Source of the DNA: Tamarix chinensis
Taxonomy: Eukaryota; Streptophyta; Magnoliopsida; Caryophyllales; Tamaricaceae
Reading direction: 5' to 3'
DNA length: 64,000 nucleotides
NCBI GenBank assembly: GCA_030549775.1
Contig: CM060177.1
Coordinates: 89,604,236 to 89,668,235 of the forward strand
The translations under genes were made by a program, and so were the position numbers. The notes beneath the pieces were generated by a model. The model was not told where the DNA came from. It worked only from the letters and a program-made list of their open reading frames with translations, and made no database searches. Positions within the stretch are counted from its first letter, which is position 1. Each line of letters opens with the position of its first letter. This document shows positions 24,751-37,090 of the stretch, piece by piece.

Positions 24751-27578
24751 TATAATACCTCATATATTTGAGACTTATAAAGTGTGTATTTTTGGTGTTT
24801 AATAGGTTTTGGATGAGTTTTGATCTTGATTTATAAATATATTTTGGGTTTGACTAAAAACGAAATTGGGAAAAGATTAGAAAAGTTGAGAGAAACTGAG
24901 TTTTCTAGGGTACGAACTGACATGTTCTATGAAATGATTAACTTTCCCATTATCTTCAACTTGATATTTAGTTCAATTGAATCAATCTACTATTCTAAGA
25001 ACCGATTGACTTTTCTATAGAATATTCTACTAGATAACCAAACTAATTGACTTGTTTGTCAAGTTGAGTGAGTTTATAGAGTATTGAGTTTTTTTCTACA
25101 ATTATTATTCTGATGTTATGAAGTCTTGTTAATCGAACTCTTATTTTCTCTTGAGAAATCATTAACCCTTTTGATCATTTTTCCCATATTAATTTTGTCT
25201 AATGTGGATTCAAATGTTTGATTTTGGTAAAAAAAGGAAGAGGATAACCTCGTGCCCTTGTCTTCTTGTTCATCTCTCCTCTATACAGCTGATGTGTATA
25301 GGAGGATGTAATCGTCAATTACGTGGAATTAAGGTTCGAATGGAGTTTAGATAATATGATAAAGCCTTGGTGGTGGCAAATTAAGAGATTAAAGCTTCGA
25401 AGGTGATGTAATAAAGATGGTGGTGGTTCAAATATGGTAGAAGAGTGATGATGATGATTAAGTGATGATGGTTCAAATTATCCTATGCATTCGATGATGG
25501 AATGATCATGATGTTTAGTGTTGAAAGATAGGGTTTGGATTTAGGTTAGAATTGTGGTTTAAGTTTGGGTTTAGGGTTAGGGTTTGGTTAGAAAAGAGGG
25601 AAATAAGGTGGTGTTTGGTTGGTATGGATGGTTTAGGGTTTCAAAGGGATGGTTTTGGGCTTCGATTTTGTATACCAATTTAGTTCTTTGATTAACCATG
25701 AATTAGAGTAGGATTTTGATGGTAATTATGGAAGGAAAATATGGATTAAGAATAGTAGAAAAGATATGGATTGATCTCTAATTCATAAAGGTGAAGAGAT
25801 TAAAACATTTAAGCCAAACCATTCACACATATTCAGTTTGCATAAGTTTGAACTCACATAGAATTCATTCAATGTTGATCTTGAACTTTAATTCTTCATT
25901 CAATATTTCACAATATGCTTGACATTAATGCATAATATAACCTTTGTACCACTAGCTAAGCATATTTCAAAAGATTCTAAGCTAAAAGATATTATGCTAC
26001 ATTTATACTAACTTTATGCTACTTTATACTAACTTTATGCTATATTTATTCTCCTAATTTACTACTTAATTAATATATTAGTTAAAATACTTAATAATGA
26101 TTGAAAATCCTTCGAATATACTCCCCATTCATGTGGTCACTCCCTCCTTTCATGCCATGCACATGCACGTAGACACTTAATTGCTTATTTGTTATATTTC
26201 GAGCAACGTAACTATCCGTTGGTCTTTAAATTCATGGAAGACACTTTCTAAATGAAGAATAATTAGTTCTATAATTATGAAAGCTAATTCTTGAGTATTT
26301 TTCCTACATCAATAGCTATGGACAGATGATCCATTCTAGATTGCCAATACACACATTACAAATTTATTTCCCACGTCAAATTACCTATTTCCCTTCTTAT
26401 GTTTAAACTTTTTTTTTCAAAAATCTTAACCTGCATTACTCAAAACCATTCTTTCAGCACCAAGAAGGAATTCAGTTAGTTTCTTGATAAACTTACCTTT
26501 TATGGTCTAATTTTGAATTAGAAACTTATGATTTAGATTTAGTGCACCTCTCGTCTACATTCCTTACCTAATTCCTTAGGTATAAGCTGTTTTAATTGCC
26601 TTTTCCCTTCACCTCTTTTCAACTATTAAGATGCTTTGAGTTTTTCCACACTTGTACTCCACTCTCTTTCAATTTGTGCCTACATTCTAATTTTTCCACC
26701 TCTTTTGATCATTCCTCTAAATCCTGAATTTTTTACCTTTAAGCAAGAAATGGTTACATTTAGGAAAAGTTAAGACATTAAGCTTAGTTTTATTGAAATA
26801 TTTTTAGAGTTCGAATTTTTTTTATTTTTCTTTCCTAAATTTTATATTACCTTAATTTATGAAATTTATAGGAAGGCTTATGAGTTTTAATCTCTTTTTT
26901 TATGGTGTTATAGAGTTGAAATCCTTTAGCTAAAGGTTTTTGCTATTTTGGTGTGGATTTTTAGCTAAGATTTCAAGTATCTCCTTTTTACAATTGAAAT
27001 GTGGTATAGATGACCATATAAACTAGGGTAAGATGTAAATTTTGAATCGTTGCATAATTATGTGATATTGTTGGTATTTTGGTTACTTATTCTAGGGTCT
27101 TTAGGTATTTTGAGAGAAGCATGATTTCATGAGAAAATATGGTTGATTATTTGTAAATGCGGCATGCTCATGTATAAAAATAATTTTCCTATAATGGTAA
27201 TATTATGGTTATGATGTGGTTGGATTTTAAAGCTTTGCTCATGTTTAAAATGTGTGAAATGTGTTGTCTGTGAGCAACCTAATTAGTAGATTAAGCCAAA
27301 CCAATCTATTGGTTCTTAGAAGAGTCAACCAGTTAGCTTAACCCTTTGACTTGTTTACTTGTGGTAAATTTGGGTTGCTATGTGTTTGAACCCATCAACT
27401 AGTTATGCCTAACCAATCTACTAATTGTTAGAACATTAAACTAGTTAGCCAAACTGATCCAATAGTTCTCTAGTGATAATTCTTAGTGGTCTTTTGTTAT
27501 ATTCACAGAGTTATTTGTCAAAACTGATGAATAGTCTTAGAGCAATTAACTGATTTCACCAAATAATTGACTGGCTTT
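24751..27578 (+). repeat. LTR-like sequence, left edge of the cluster
   Basis: Starts with the LTR-type sequence TATAATACCTC. It holds no coding domain and has several runs resembling CAACCAGTTAGC / CCAATCTATTGG (24950-25060 and 27290-27560), a composition common in gypsy LTRs. CACTA-3 cuts it at 27579. It does not resemble the presumed partner LTR at 41399-45358, and no polypyrimidine leader is present. It may be an LTR of another family, or unrelated sequence. No gene seen in this 2.8 kb. Confidence 0.35.
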
Positions 27579-28720
27579 CACTACCACGGAAAGGGGTTTT
27601 AATAACGGTTATTTTATAGTTTTAATAACGGTTTTCAACCGTTATTGAATCGCCCGTTATTAAATCTTTAATAACGGTTAATAACCGTCATGAAAAATAC
27701 ACAAAAACCCGCGAATATGTGCGTACACTTCATATTTAATAACGGTTTTTACTTAAAAACCATTGTTAAAAAGGAGCTTTTAATAACGATTCTGATGAAA
27801 ACCGTTATTAAAACAAGGTTTTAATAACGGTTTTCATAAGAACCATTATTAAAACTCCAGTTTTTTTTTTAGTTTTTGTAGTTTTGTTCCTGCCCACATA
27901 CACAGTTGTATGTTCAAATAATTACCAAATCTGCATTGTAAAACAACATCAATTGATAACAAATTTGCAATCACACCATAATTTCAATCAATCCCTTGTT
28001 AATACACCGGACATATATACTCAAGAATCAAAATTAGTAGGCATACCACAACTTGGTAGCTCTACACCCCAAAGAAAAATGTTCATAAATCTAGCTTAGA
28101 ACACTTAAAGACATAGACAAAATACAAACCTGAACATGCATGTAGAATATATAGATCTCTACCTAATACCGAATGAATGAGTGCACATGCTTGGCCCATT
28201 GCTCTCTCACTTCATCAATTTCTTCAACATTGTATTGCTGGGCTTGTGTATAATCATCTAAATCATGAATGTTGCTCGTCTTCTTTACTTGAACCCTTAA
28301 AAACTTCAATTTCATCATCATCATCTAAGTTCCTTTGTCTCGAAGATCTGGTTCCAGTAGCTCTTTGGAGGTACCTAAAGCTCTTATCTCATCCATAATT
28401 ACACAAAATTGGCATAATTACAGTAAGAACTAAGAAGTCTTTAAATTTGAAAACAAAAGAAAATACTATTACAACCCTCACCAGCTAAGACATAGTAAGA
28501 TACCCAATGAGGCTAAATAGATGGATGGCTGGATAAAGAGATAAACAATAGAGGAAAAAGAATTCTGATAAAAGTAAAAACTAAAATAACTGAAAACATG
28601 TATTACCCTACATACAAAATAATACAAGGAGGTAGATATATAGTGGTTGTTTCTAGAATAAATTCTATAAGAAAAATACAAAGGTAGGCAACATGTATTA
28701 CCACTTCAATCAAGAGGTTA
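27579..28720 (-). mobile_element. CACTA-3, 3' terminal fragment of the CACTA-1 family
   Basis: Begins with the intact terminus CACTACCACGGAAAGGGG at 27579. Subterminal repeats TAATAACGGTT / AACCGTTATTA follow to 27860, at least eight copies in both orientations. Sequence from 27880 matches the start of the window. Minus-strand EEIDEVREQWAKHVHS at about 28180-28225 is the same Ulp1-like tail as NEFDEVRDEWVNFV of CACTA-1. The remainder of the element is missing. At 28721 the LTR-A sequence begins, so CACTA-3 was either truncated or split by it. Bases 28400-28720 carry no recognised domain. Confidence 0.75.
27590..27860. repeat. CACTA subterminal repeats (TAATAACGGTT)
   Basis: Dense direct and inverted copies of TTTAATAACGGTT next to the CACTA terminus. 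Pairs of opposite copies can form hairpins. In this superfamily such repeats are transposase binding sites. Confidence 0.85.
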
Positions 28721-30319
28721 TATAACATCCTCATACCCTAGAATGTGAAAAAGGTTTTCAGGATAGTCTAAATTAAAGGTTCAGTTTGTAAAAAAGGCCC
28801 TAAAAATATACCCTCAAGGTTGTATCACTTGTATATTAGTTAGGAATGTTAGCTATGTAACAAAATATGAAAAATAACAAAAAAAACCTCAATTTAGAGG
28901 CCAAAATGGCCTTTTTTGGGCTCCCAGATTGCCCAAACCGGCTCCGCCGATTTGCCACATCGTAGATCTCAAAAAAATGGTATAAAGGAATGATTACTTG
29001 GTAATTTTGTGAGTAAAAAGGGAAAAATGGTAAAATAAAAAGTAAGAAAGGTATTTTGGTAATTTGGCATAAAGGAAGGGTAACTTGATAATTTGGTGAG
29101 TAAAAGGGGTAAAATGGTAATTGAGTAGGTAAGAGGGATATTTTAGTAATTTAGCATGAAAAGAGAAATTTGGTAACTTAACTAACTAAAAGGAGCAACT
29201 TGGTAATTTTAATAAGCATGAAGGGTAGTTTGGAAATTTAACTAACCAAAAGGGGTAACTTAGTTTGATAATTTGTCTAACCAGATGGGTAATTTGGTAA
29301 TTTTAATAAGCAAGAAGGGAAATTTAGTAATTTAATTAACAAAAAGGGCAATTTGAAAAATGCAACAAGTATGAACGGTAATTTGGTAATTTAATAAACG
29401 TAAAGGGCAATTTGGTAATTTCAACAACTGAAAGGGTAACTTTGCAACTTTACAACCAAGGGATATTTCAGTAATTTCGTAAGGATGAAGCGGTAAATTA
29501 ATAAATTGCATATAATATGTCAATAGATTAAATAACCTTCCATAATAAGACATAAGGGATATTAAATAATAGAATAAGGGTTTATACCCTTAGTAACACT
29601 TGTTTTAGCATAACAATGTATATTATAAGGATAAGGGCATTTTGGTAAATCAGTGAATATCATGAGGATAATGCATAGTATAAGGTTGAATAGGTAATTA
29701 TAGCTATGATATGTTGTTTATTTCATAATCATGCAAGAGATGTTTGGATTGTTAATTATGTATGAAATTGTGTGCTGGATATGTTAGAAGTACATGTTAG
29801 GGTTTTATGTGTGCCATGATCCTTGATATAGAATACTTGACTCTATGGTTGATATATCTTTGTGTCTTTGGATTCATGACATCTCCCTTGAGTTAAATAA
29901 ATGGACTTGTTGAATAAGACATGAATAAGACACTAACCACTTAAAGTGAAAAATTATTGAGCCGAGCTTAGACTGATCCACCGGCAAAAATAGCAGTCAG
30001 GTGTAAGATGCCTTGGATATCGATCCATCGATGAATAATAGTAGCTAGGTGCATTTACCCTGGGTGTTTCTGATCCATCAGCTGTAATAATTGGAGATCC
30101 CAAGCTCAATAAACCAAACCTTAGATGTTAATAAATTATGGGAAGACACTAATCATGTATAGTGGCACACCATGTAAGTCGGAGCCAGACCGATCCATCG
30201 ATGAGAATAGTGGCTAGGTGTTGGGTGCCCTAGAGACTCATCCACCAACGAATAATACTGGTCAGGTGCATTCTATCCTTTGGTTTTTTCGATTTATCAG
30301 CTATAATAATGGGGTTCCC
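28721..30319 (+). repeat. LTR-A, left part (long gypsy-type LTR)
   Basis: Starts TATAACATCCTCATACCC, a variant of the TGTAATACCCC-type LTR start. It contains a minisatellite of GGTAATTTGGTAATTT type (28985-29500), the palindrome CACTTAAAGTG (about 29938) and six hairpin-like CCACYRG...ATAATAGTGG copies (29973-30314). It breaks at 30319 where solo LTR-N begins, and continues at 35446. Total without LTR-N is about 2.34 kb. No clear target duplication was found around LTR-A itself. Confidence 0.65.
28985..29500 (+). repeat. GGTAATTT minisatellite in LTR-A
   Basis: Irregular tandem repeats of about 20-35 bases around AAAGGGTAACTTGGTAATTT, in the middle of LTR-A. The same motif is expanded in LTR-N at 32470-33750. 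Confidence 0.85.
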
Positions 30320-30587
30320 TATAATCCCCCAAAATTTTTAAAAGCTTATAATTTAATAAATAACTTTTAATTGACTTTAAGTATATACAATTGGATATAA
30401 ATATTTAATAAATTAAAATAATTTTTTTCTTATTTTATCATACTCTTTTTATTTAAAAAATTTCCAAACCATTATTTTACTAAAATTATCCTTTTGAAAC
30501 CCTTATATTTTAATTATATTAAATAAATTTATTACCCATAAATATTCCATTTTATTATTTTATAAATTACATTATTTTAATTGTCCC

Positions 30588-31780
30588 ATTTTCCCTTTTC
30601 TTTTTTCTTTTTCCTTTTCCTTCTCCTTTTTCTCCTTTTTCTCCTTTCTTTCTTTTTTCCTTTTCTTCCCTCAAGCCACCGGTACCCTGGCCTGCCTTCC
30701 CCCCTTGCACTAGGGTCGTAGGCCCACTCTTCTCCTCCCTCTCCTTCTTTCGCTTCGTCGGCCCAAACCACCCCCTTTTCTTTTCTTCCTTTCCTACACG
30801 AGCCCGGCCTGCCTCCCTTCTTCCTTTTCTTTCTTTTCTCCACCGACTGGGCCACATCATTCTCCCCTTCGGCGAACCTACACACACGCAACCCCCTACC
30901 CTTTCTTCTTTCTTTCTTCTTCTTCCTTTTCCTCAGTGCCAAAACCCAAACACCTCTTCCATCTCTACCGCCCCACCTGCAACCCTCCTCCCCTACTGCT
31001 CCCCCTATCTCTCTCTCTCTCTCTCATCATTTTCCTACCCCATCTCGGCCCCACCACCTCTCCCTCTCCTTGCCCATACCCCTCTTTTCCCTTCCCTCTC
31101 CCTACCATCCCCATACCTCTACCACCCTATCGCCGCCTTACCGAACCCCCTATCCCCCTTTCTCTTCCTCTTTTTTTCTTCTTCCTTCCCTGCCTCATAA
31201 TGACATTTTCTCAAGCCTCGTATGCCCTTCCCCAACCTTCTTTCTCTACTTTTTTCTCCTTCCATCATCCTCCCTATTTTGCTCCGCCACCACCGTTTTG
31301 CCGCTGCCCCCACCACACCAGCCACCCGCACCACATCTTGCCACCCTCTACCTCACACATGAACCGTCACAACACCCCTCGAACCACTCCGCAACCTCCT
31401 TCTTCCTCTCCTCTTCTTTTTCTCTCCTTTTTCTCCCTTCTCGGCAGCCACCCTGCACCGCCTCTTTCTGTCGCCGTTTCGCCGCCTCTCCCACCACCTA
31501 AGCCACCAAACCAATCCCTGCAACCCCCTCTACCACCCCCAAACCTCCTTTAGCCGAAACCACCAACCGCATACCTTCATTTCCTCCCTCCCTTTTCCTT
31601 CCTTCTCAACCCCTCCATCTCAACCAATCTTAACAGCCACCATCAATCCATCCCCGACCACCACCTACTTCCCCTCTCCACTTCTATACCCTTCCCTTGT
31701 CCCAAATCCTCCCCCATCTACCCATTTTCTTAGCCTAAAAACCCTAACCTGAAATTAATTTTCTCTTCTTCTCTTATGCC
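30588..31780 (+). repeat. Polypyrimidine (C/T-rich) leader of LTR-N
   Basis: About 1.2 kb of CT-rich sequence with runs such as CTCTCTCTCTCTCTC and many CCACC and CCTCC words. It is much richer in GC than its surroundings. The equivalent place in other LTRs here is also pyrimidine-rich on the LTR strand. Confidence 0.85.
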
Positions 31781-32469
31781 ATTTTTGAGCCCCTACGCTA
31801 CTATTTTGCATGCAGCTCATGTTGCGTAAGTAGGATGAGTTGCTGCATTTTCTTGGCCCATTTTTTCATTAAATATTTTAAGGTATAATAATATTTAAGT
31901 TAATTATTTCATTAAGTAAAATTTATAAAGTCTTATACTTTGATTTTTCTTATTTCTAATATAATAAATATTTATATTATATTTAGGTATTGGTTTTACT
32001 AATCAAAGCTTGAACCTTTAATCGGAATACCGATAAGGTTCATTTTTTTGGGAATTAAGGTAATCGTTAAACCCACTTAAATGCATGAATTAACGTATGT
32101 TAGCACATTAGGATTTTTAATATGTTATTATGTTAATATATGTTGTCTAATATAATATATGTAGTTTCTTGTATTGATTGATAAAAAGGAAGCATGTTAG
32201 ATTATATGCTATGTGTGGAATAATTGCTTAAGGTAAGAGTTTGGTTATTAATGGAAATGTTAAGTATTTATCCATGTTGTATTATGTTGTTGTGATCATT
32301 AATGCATGGTTAATATTATTATGAGCCCTAGGGGTATTTTAGTAATATATCTTGTGCAAAAATATGGGATAATATATGTGGGTGCTAATAAGTATTATAT
32401 TAAATATAATAGTTATGGAAGAGGTATTAATATTAATATCTTATATACTGATAATAATTTAATATAAGT

Positions 32470-33750
32470 GGTGTAATAAGGGGAAAAATGGTAAATTATA
32501 AGTAAAAGGGTAAAATGGTAATTTTACAATTAAAGGGTACAATGGTAACTTTGTTATTAAAGGGAAAAATGGTAATTTTATAATTAGAGGGCAAAATGGT
32601 AATTTTGTAATTAAAGGTAAAATGGTAATTTCGAATGTAAAGAGGCAAAATGGTAATTTTATAAGTGAAAGGGTGTTATGGCAATTTTTGGAATTTAAGG
32701 GGTAAAATGGTAATTTTGAAAGTAAAGGACAAAATGGTAATTTTGTAAATAAAAGGGTAAAGTGGAAATTGGAAAGGAGTAACTTGGTAATTATGATAAT
32801 GGAGAAGGGCAAAGTGGTAATTATAATAATTGCGAAGGGTAAAATGATGATTTAATAAAAGAGAAGGGTAAAATAATAATTTAACAAAAGATAAGGGTAA
32901 AAAGATAATTTAATAAAAAAGAAGGGTAAAATGGTAATTCGGCGTAAATGAAGGTAAAATGATAATTTAATAATAGAGAAGGGTAAAATGGTAATTATGA
33001 TAATAGAGGAGGACAATTTGGTAATTTAACCAACTAAAGGGGTAATTTGGTAATTTTGATAATGGAGAAGGTAGTTTGGTAATTATAATAATAAAGAAGG
33101 GTAATTTGGTAATTTAACCAAGTAAAGGGTAATTTGGTAATTTTGATACTAAAGAAGGGTAATTTGGTAATTCGACGAAATAATGGGCAATTTGTTAACC
33201 ATAATAAAGGAAAAGGGCTAATTGGTAATCTAACCAACCAAATGGAAAATATATATTAAGTGTAACAATTATGAAGGGTAGTCGGCGTAATTTAATAATG
33301 GAGAAGGGTAAAATGGTAATTATGATAATAGAGGAGGGAAATTTGGTAATTTAACCAACTAAAGGGGTAATTTGGTAATTTTGATAATGGAGAAGGTAGT
33401 TTTGTAATTATAATAATAAAGAAGGGTAATTTGGTAATTTAACCAAGTAAAGGGTAATTTGGTAATTTTGATACTGAAGAAGGGTAATTTGGTAATTCGA
33501 CGAACTAATGGGCAATTTGTTAACCATAATAAAGGAAAAGGGCTAATTGGTAATCTAACCAACCAAATGGAAAATATATATTTAGTGTAACAATTATGAA
33601 GGGTAGTCGGTGACCTAATAAGTATGGGAGATAACTTATTAACCTAAATCGAGGAAGGGGTAATTTGGCAATTATGCAATAAGGAGGGTAATATGGTAAT
33701 TTGCCAAGTAAGGAAGGGATGGCTTAGCAATTATATAAGTAAGGGATAAA
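32470..33750 (+). repeat. GGTAATTT minisatellite in LTR-N, with a 325-bp duplication
   Basis: Repeats around AAGGGTAAAATGGTAATTTT in the first part and AAGGGTAATTTGGTAATTT later. On top of this, 32964-33288 and 33289-33613 are two nearly identical 325-bp units in tandem. Confidence 0.9.
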
Positions 33751-34009
33751 TGAGTGATTTGTATCTAACATGTTGTTGTGATAGTGGAACTTTGTAATAT
33801 GACTCAAATAACGCTGAATAGGAAGATAAGAGTATTTGATAAGTAGTAAATATCACGAGAACGAATCCTAATTCTGAATTAGATGATATTATGATGGCCT
33901 TGATTATTCCTCTATGTTATCTTGGATAATCGTTTGAATAAGAAATATCTAACGATATTAGAACGATTGAAAGTGAGTAAGTATCTCATTGTTGTGCTTT
34001 TGTGATCAC

Positions 34010-34780
34010 CTTAATTAAGACATTAGTACTTAAAGTGAAAGACCTTGAGATCGGGAATGGTGGCTCTTTAGGGGCCGCTACCCTAAATACGTGGTTTAGC
34101 CCACTATTATTATGGTATTTGCTGGTGCGCCTTTGTACCCCAGCCAGGCCCTATATCTTACTCTATCTAACTCTACGGATCTAGTCAGGGGGTATGCATA
34201 CTTATGGATTAGGTGTCCTTGTCGGTAGGGTACTGAGTTAGCATTATGCACTAGTACAACTAGGGTACCTTTGCGTCCCTGAGTTGATAGTTGAAGGGTA
34301 CTGAGTTGCTTTTATACACCAGTGCGACCGGTGTACCTTTGTGTCCCGAGATCTTAATCTCCCTATTGAGGCAAATAAATGGAATTGTTGTGCTGATTAA
34401 AAAGGGAAAACACTAATCGTGAAAGTGAAAGATTAATGAGCCGAGCCCAGTTGAATGATAATATGAGTACCGATCTACCGGATATAATAGTGTCCCAGGT
34501 GCGTGTTTCCCTAGATGATGTATATTTGTATTCTAATCCACTGGCTATAATAGTGGGGGTCCTGAGCTCAATAAATTTGATTTGGTTGTGAATAAATTAT
34601 GGAAAAATACTAATTGCTTATAGTGGAACACCCTGTGAGTCAGGGCTAAACCGGTCCACTAGCGAATAATAGTGGCCAGGAGCATTCTGCCTTAGAGACC
34701 GATCCACCGGCAATAATAGTAGTCAAGAGAGTTCTACCTTGTATATATTCTAGTCCACCAGCTATAATAATGGGGTTCCT
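34010..34780 (+). repeat. Palindrome and hairpin block of LTR-N
   Basis: Contains TACTTAAAGTGAAAG (about 34028), GTGAAAGTGAAAG (about 34420) and five hairpin-like copies such as CCACTGGCTATAATAGTGG (34472-34775). It is the equivalent of blocks in LTR-A, LTR-G and LTR-H. Confidence 0.75.
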
Positions 34781-35445
34781 GCACACACACGGATATTTAT
34801 AATCCGATATGATTGATAATGATGGACTAAGGGCTTAAGGTCTAGAAGTATCGATTGTTCTTTATGACCTATTAATATCTAATTGATCTGTTAAGTATGT
34901 GAATGTATGAGTGTGGATATTAAGTTTTTACCTTTCATTATGTATGTATGTAGTATCATGTGTTGCATTACGAGACTGCTATTAAGTGTGTTTTAAAGGA
35001 TTTTTCAGTACCGTAGTACCGAAGGATTCCATTCATGGGGCCCCTACCTATTCAATGGACAGTGTCCCTTGCAGGTCCTTTTCAGGTGCTATTCAAGTGG
35101 GCTCTCGGGAAAGAGCATAAGGTACTATCTAGAATATCCTACGAGTGTACTCTTTCTCCTTTAAAATTTATGGTTTCAATGTATTTGTTGATTTGTAACC
35201 ACCACTGGTGGATTCTATTATTGTAAAGTGTTGTGTACGCTACTCTGATTTAAATATGTTTGAATTTCTCATAAATTGTACTTTTTCTTCTAACCTTAGC
35301 ACTTGGTACTGGAACGGTAGTAGTGAACTGATCTGGTATTAAGTGTGGTGGTAATATCCCCAGAATTCATAGTTTTGTTATTTTTCTACAGCTGATTATT
35401 TTAATCAAACAAAATTTTTCAGTAGTGAATTTTGTTGGTGTTAGA

Positions 35446-36184
35446 TTCCCACACTCATATGGATATAATTTGAGAGATGATGTTGAATAATGTCTAGTTA
35501 ATGGATTGAGAAAAAAAGTATTGATTTCACTTTTATGATCCATTGTGATAGTATAAGTTTGGCCTTGATGCCTGCCTCTCTCTTGGTATATAATGGAATT
35601 GCTAAGTAAATGGACCTTTTGATAATGTAATTCCCATTATATGTGGCCCCGCATTGCGTATTAGCTCCTATGTTGGTTGTGATCATCTCTATAATCGCGT
35701 TTGTTATTGTCTTTACATTGTTTATGTATGATGTTTTGTATGTGAGCCCTGCCTTTCAGTTTGGTATAAAGGGTTACTCGGTACCATAGTACTAAATGGT
35801 TCTGTTTGTGGGCCCCTACCTATTCAATGGACAGTGTCCCTTATTGGTTAGTTGCATGTGCTATTGAACCTAGTATTAGGGACAAGCGTAAGGATTGTCC
35901 GAAAAAACTTTTTAGGGTTTCTCTTTAAATCTTACTATTTCCTTATTTGAAGATTTTTACTCTTATAACCACTAATGTTGGGTTTTACCTCTTGTAGTGA
36001 ATTTAATGTGCTATTCTGATCTAAATGAATGTTCTTTTTAGCGTTAGCACATGATATCAGAACGATAGGAGAAAACCGATCTAGTATTAAGTGTGGTGGT
36101 AACATCCCCAAAATTTACAATTTTGCTATCGCTAATTTTTAAATAAAATAAAATTCATTATTAGTGAATTTTGGGGGTGTTAAA
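35446..36184 (+). repeat. LTR-A, right part
   Basis: Resumes after LTR-N with ACACTCATATGG and ends TTTTGGGGGTGTTAAA. It carries the block CCTACCTATTCAATGGACAG followed by TGTCCC (35815-35850), nearly identical to that at 35042-35075 of LTR-N, and GTGGTAACATCCCC near the end. Confidence 0.65.
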
Positions 36185-36375
36185 ATTTGGCTTTAATGCC
36201 CCTAGAATAAATCATCTTTAATACCACATGGATTGGATCGGCTTTAATGACACTTGAAATTCATTGGCTTTAATGCCGCTAGAAATGAATCACCTTTAAT
36301 GTTGCTTGAAATTAATTGGCTTTAATGCCACTTGAAATTAATCAGCTTTAATGCCACTAGGAAATGAATATAATA
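36185..36375 (+). repeat. 26-bp minisatellite (GGCTTTAATGCCACT)
   Basis: About seven degenerate units of roughly 26 bp, each with CTTTAATGCCACT followed by GAAATTAAT-like sequence. Confidence 0.85.
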
Positions 36376-37090
36376 ATGGAGATTCATTATGTTGATGGAT
36401 GTGATTCAAGTGATGTTTTATGGGCCACATTTAGGCTTGGTTGAATCTTTAAATAAAATATTAATCATTGAAAGTGAAAGATCTTGAGTCGGGACTTGTA
36501 CCACTTTGGATAGCTATTCAAGTTAGGTTTGGTATTCACTTGGTACCATTCTGGTATTTTTTGCTTTTGTGATCCCCGATGCCTTACGAGGTTAAAAGAG
36601 GCCCTCTTCTATTCTATAGATGTTTTGATATATTTTGACCCTATAGGGTGTATACATACGTAACTGATTTGGTGTCCTATTTATTAGTGGTTGGTTACAT
36701 TTCCGGGTGAGCCGGCTAGGGCTAGTATTATTCGAGTACTAGATTGGTCATTGCGATCTATTTGAGTCTCCTTCCTCAAGACAATCATGATAAAGAAATT
36801 GAATAATGAATTATTCTCACTCACTCATGAACTATATATTTCTTTTTTTTATGCATGTCTTAGTTATCTCCCTTACAATAGTTCTACCATATGTTGTCTG
36901 TTCATACTCAATTATCGGATGATCTATTATTTAAATCGCATGTGGACCTTAGTGCATAATGCTATCTTTGAGGTTGTGTGTGTTACTTCATATGCGATCT
37001 AGATTTCTTATATGCTTGTACCCTATATATTGCCATGTTTGTTCATGTATTCATAAGCATGAATCTATGACCCCGTGTTTTATTTTATCA

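Larger units (their letters stand above)
30320..35445 (+). mobile_element. LTR-N, 5.1 kb solo gypsy-type LTR inside LTR-A
   Basis: Starts TATAATCCCCCAAAATTT and ends GTTGGTGTTAGA. It is flanked by the perfect 5-bp duplication TTCCC (30315-30319 and 35446-35450). The host sequence resumes exactly: the LTR-A junction GGGGTTCCC-ACACTCATATGG parallels GGGGTTCCTGCACACACACGG found intact within LTR-N itself (about 34765). There is no internal gene, so it is a solo LTR formed by recombination (inference from structure). Parts are the AT-rich start, a polypyrimidine leader (30588-31780), an AT-rich stretch (31780-32460), a minisatellite (32470-33750), a palindrome/hairpin block (34010-34780), and the conserved GGACAGTGTCC block (35055). 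Long proline/serine-rich open frames in the leader are low complexity and not called as genes. Confidence 0.82.

Noticed and set aside
30936..31553. Long open frame (205 codons) rich in Pro, Ser, Leu and Phe
   Set aside because: It lies in the CT-rich leader of an LTR, overlaps open frames in the other frames, has no domain and reflects base composition. Similar frames occur in the leaders at 41648-42650, 61054-61369 and, reversed, 50833-51215 and 58433-59010.
32459..33562. Minus-strand open frames with repeated KLPF and TNCP words
   Set aside because: Translations of the GGTAATTT minisatellite, not genes.
36185..36375. CRISPR-like array
   Set aside because: Degenerate contiguous 26-bp tandem units without spacers in plant nuclear DNA; a minisatellite in an LTR.
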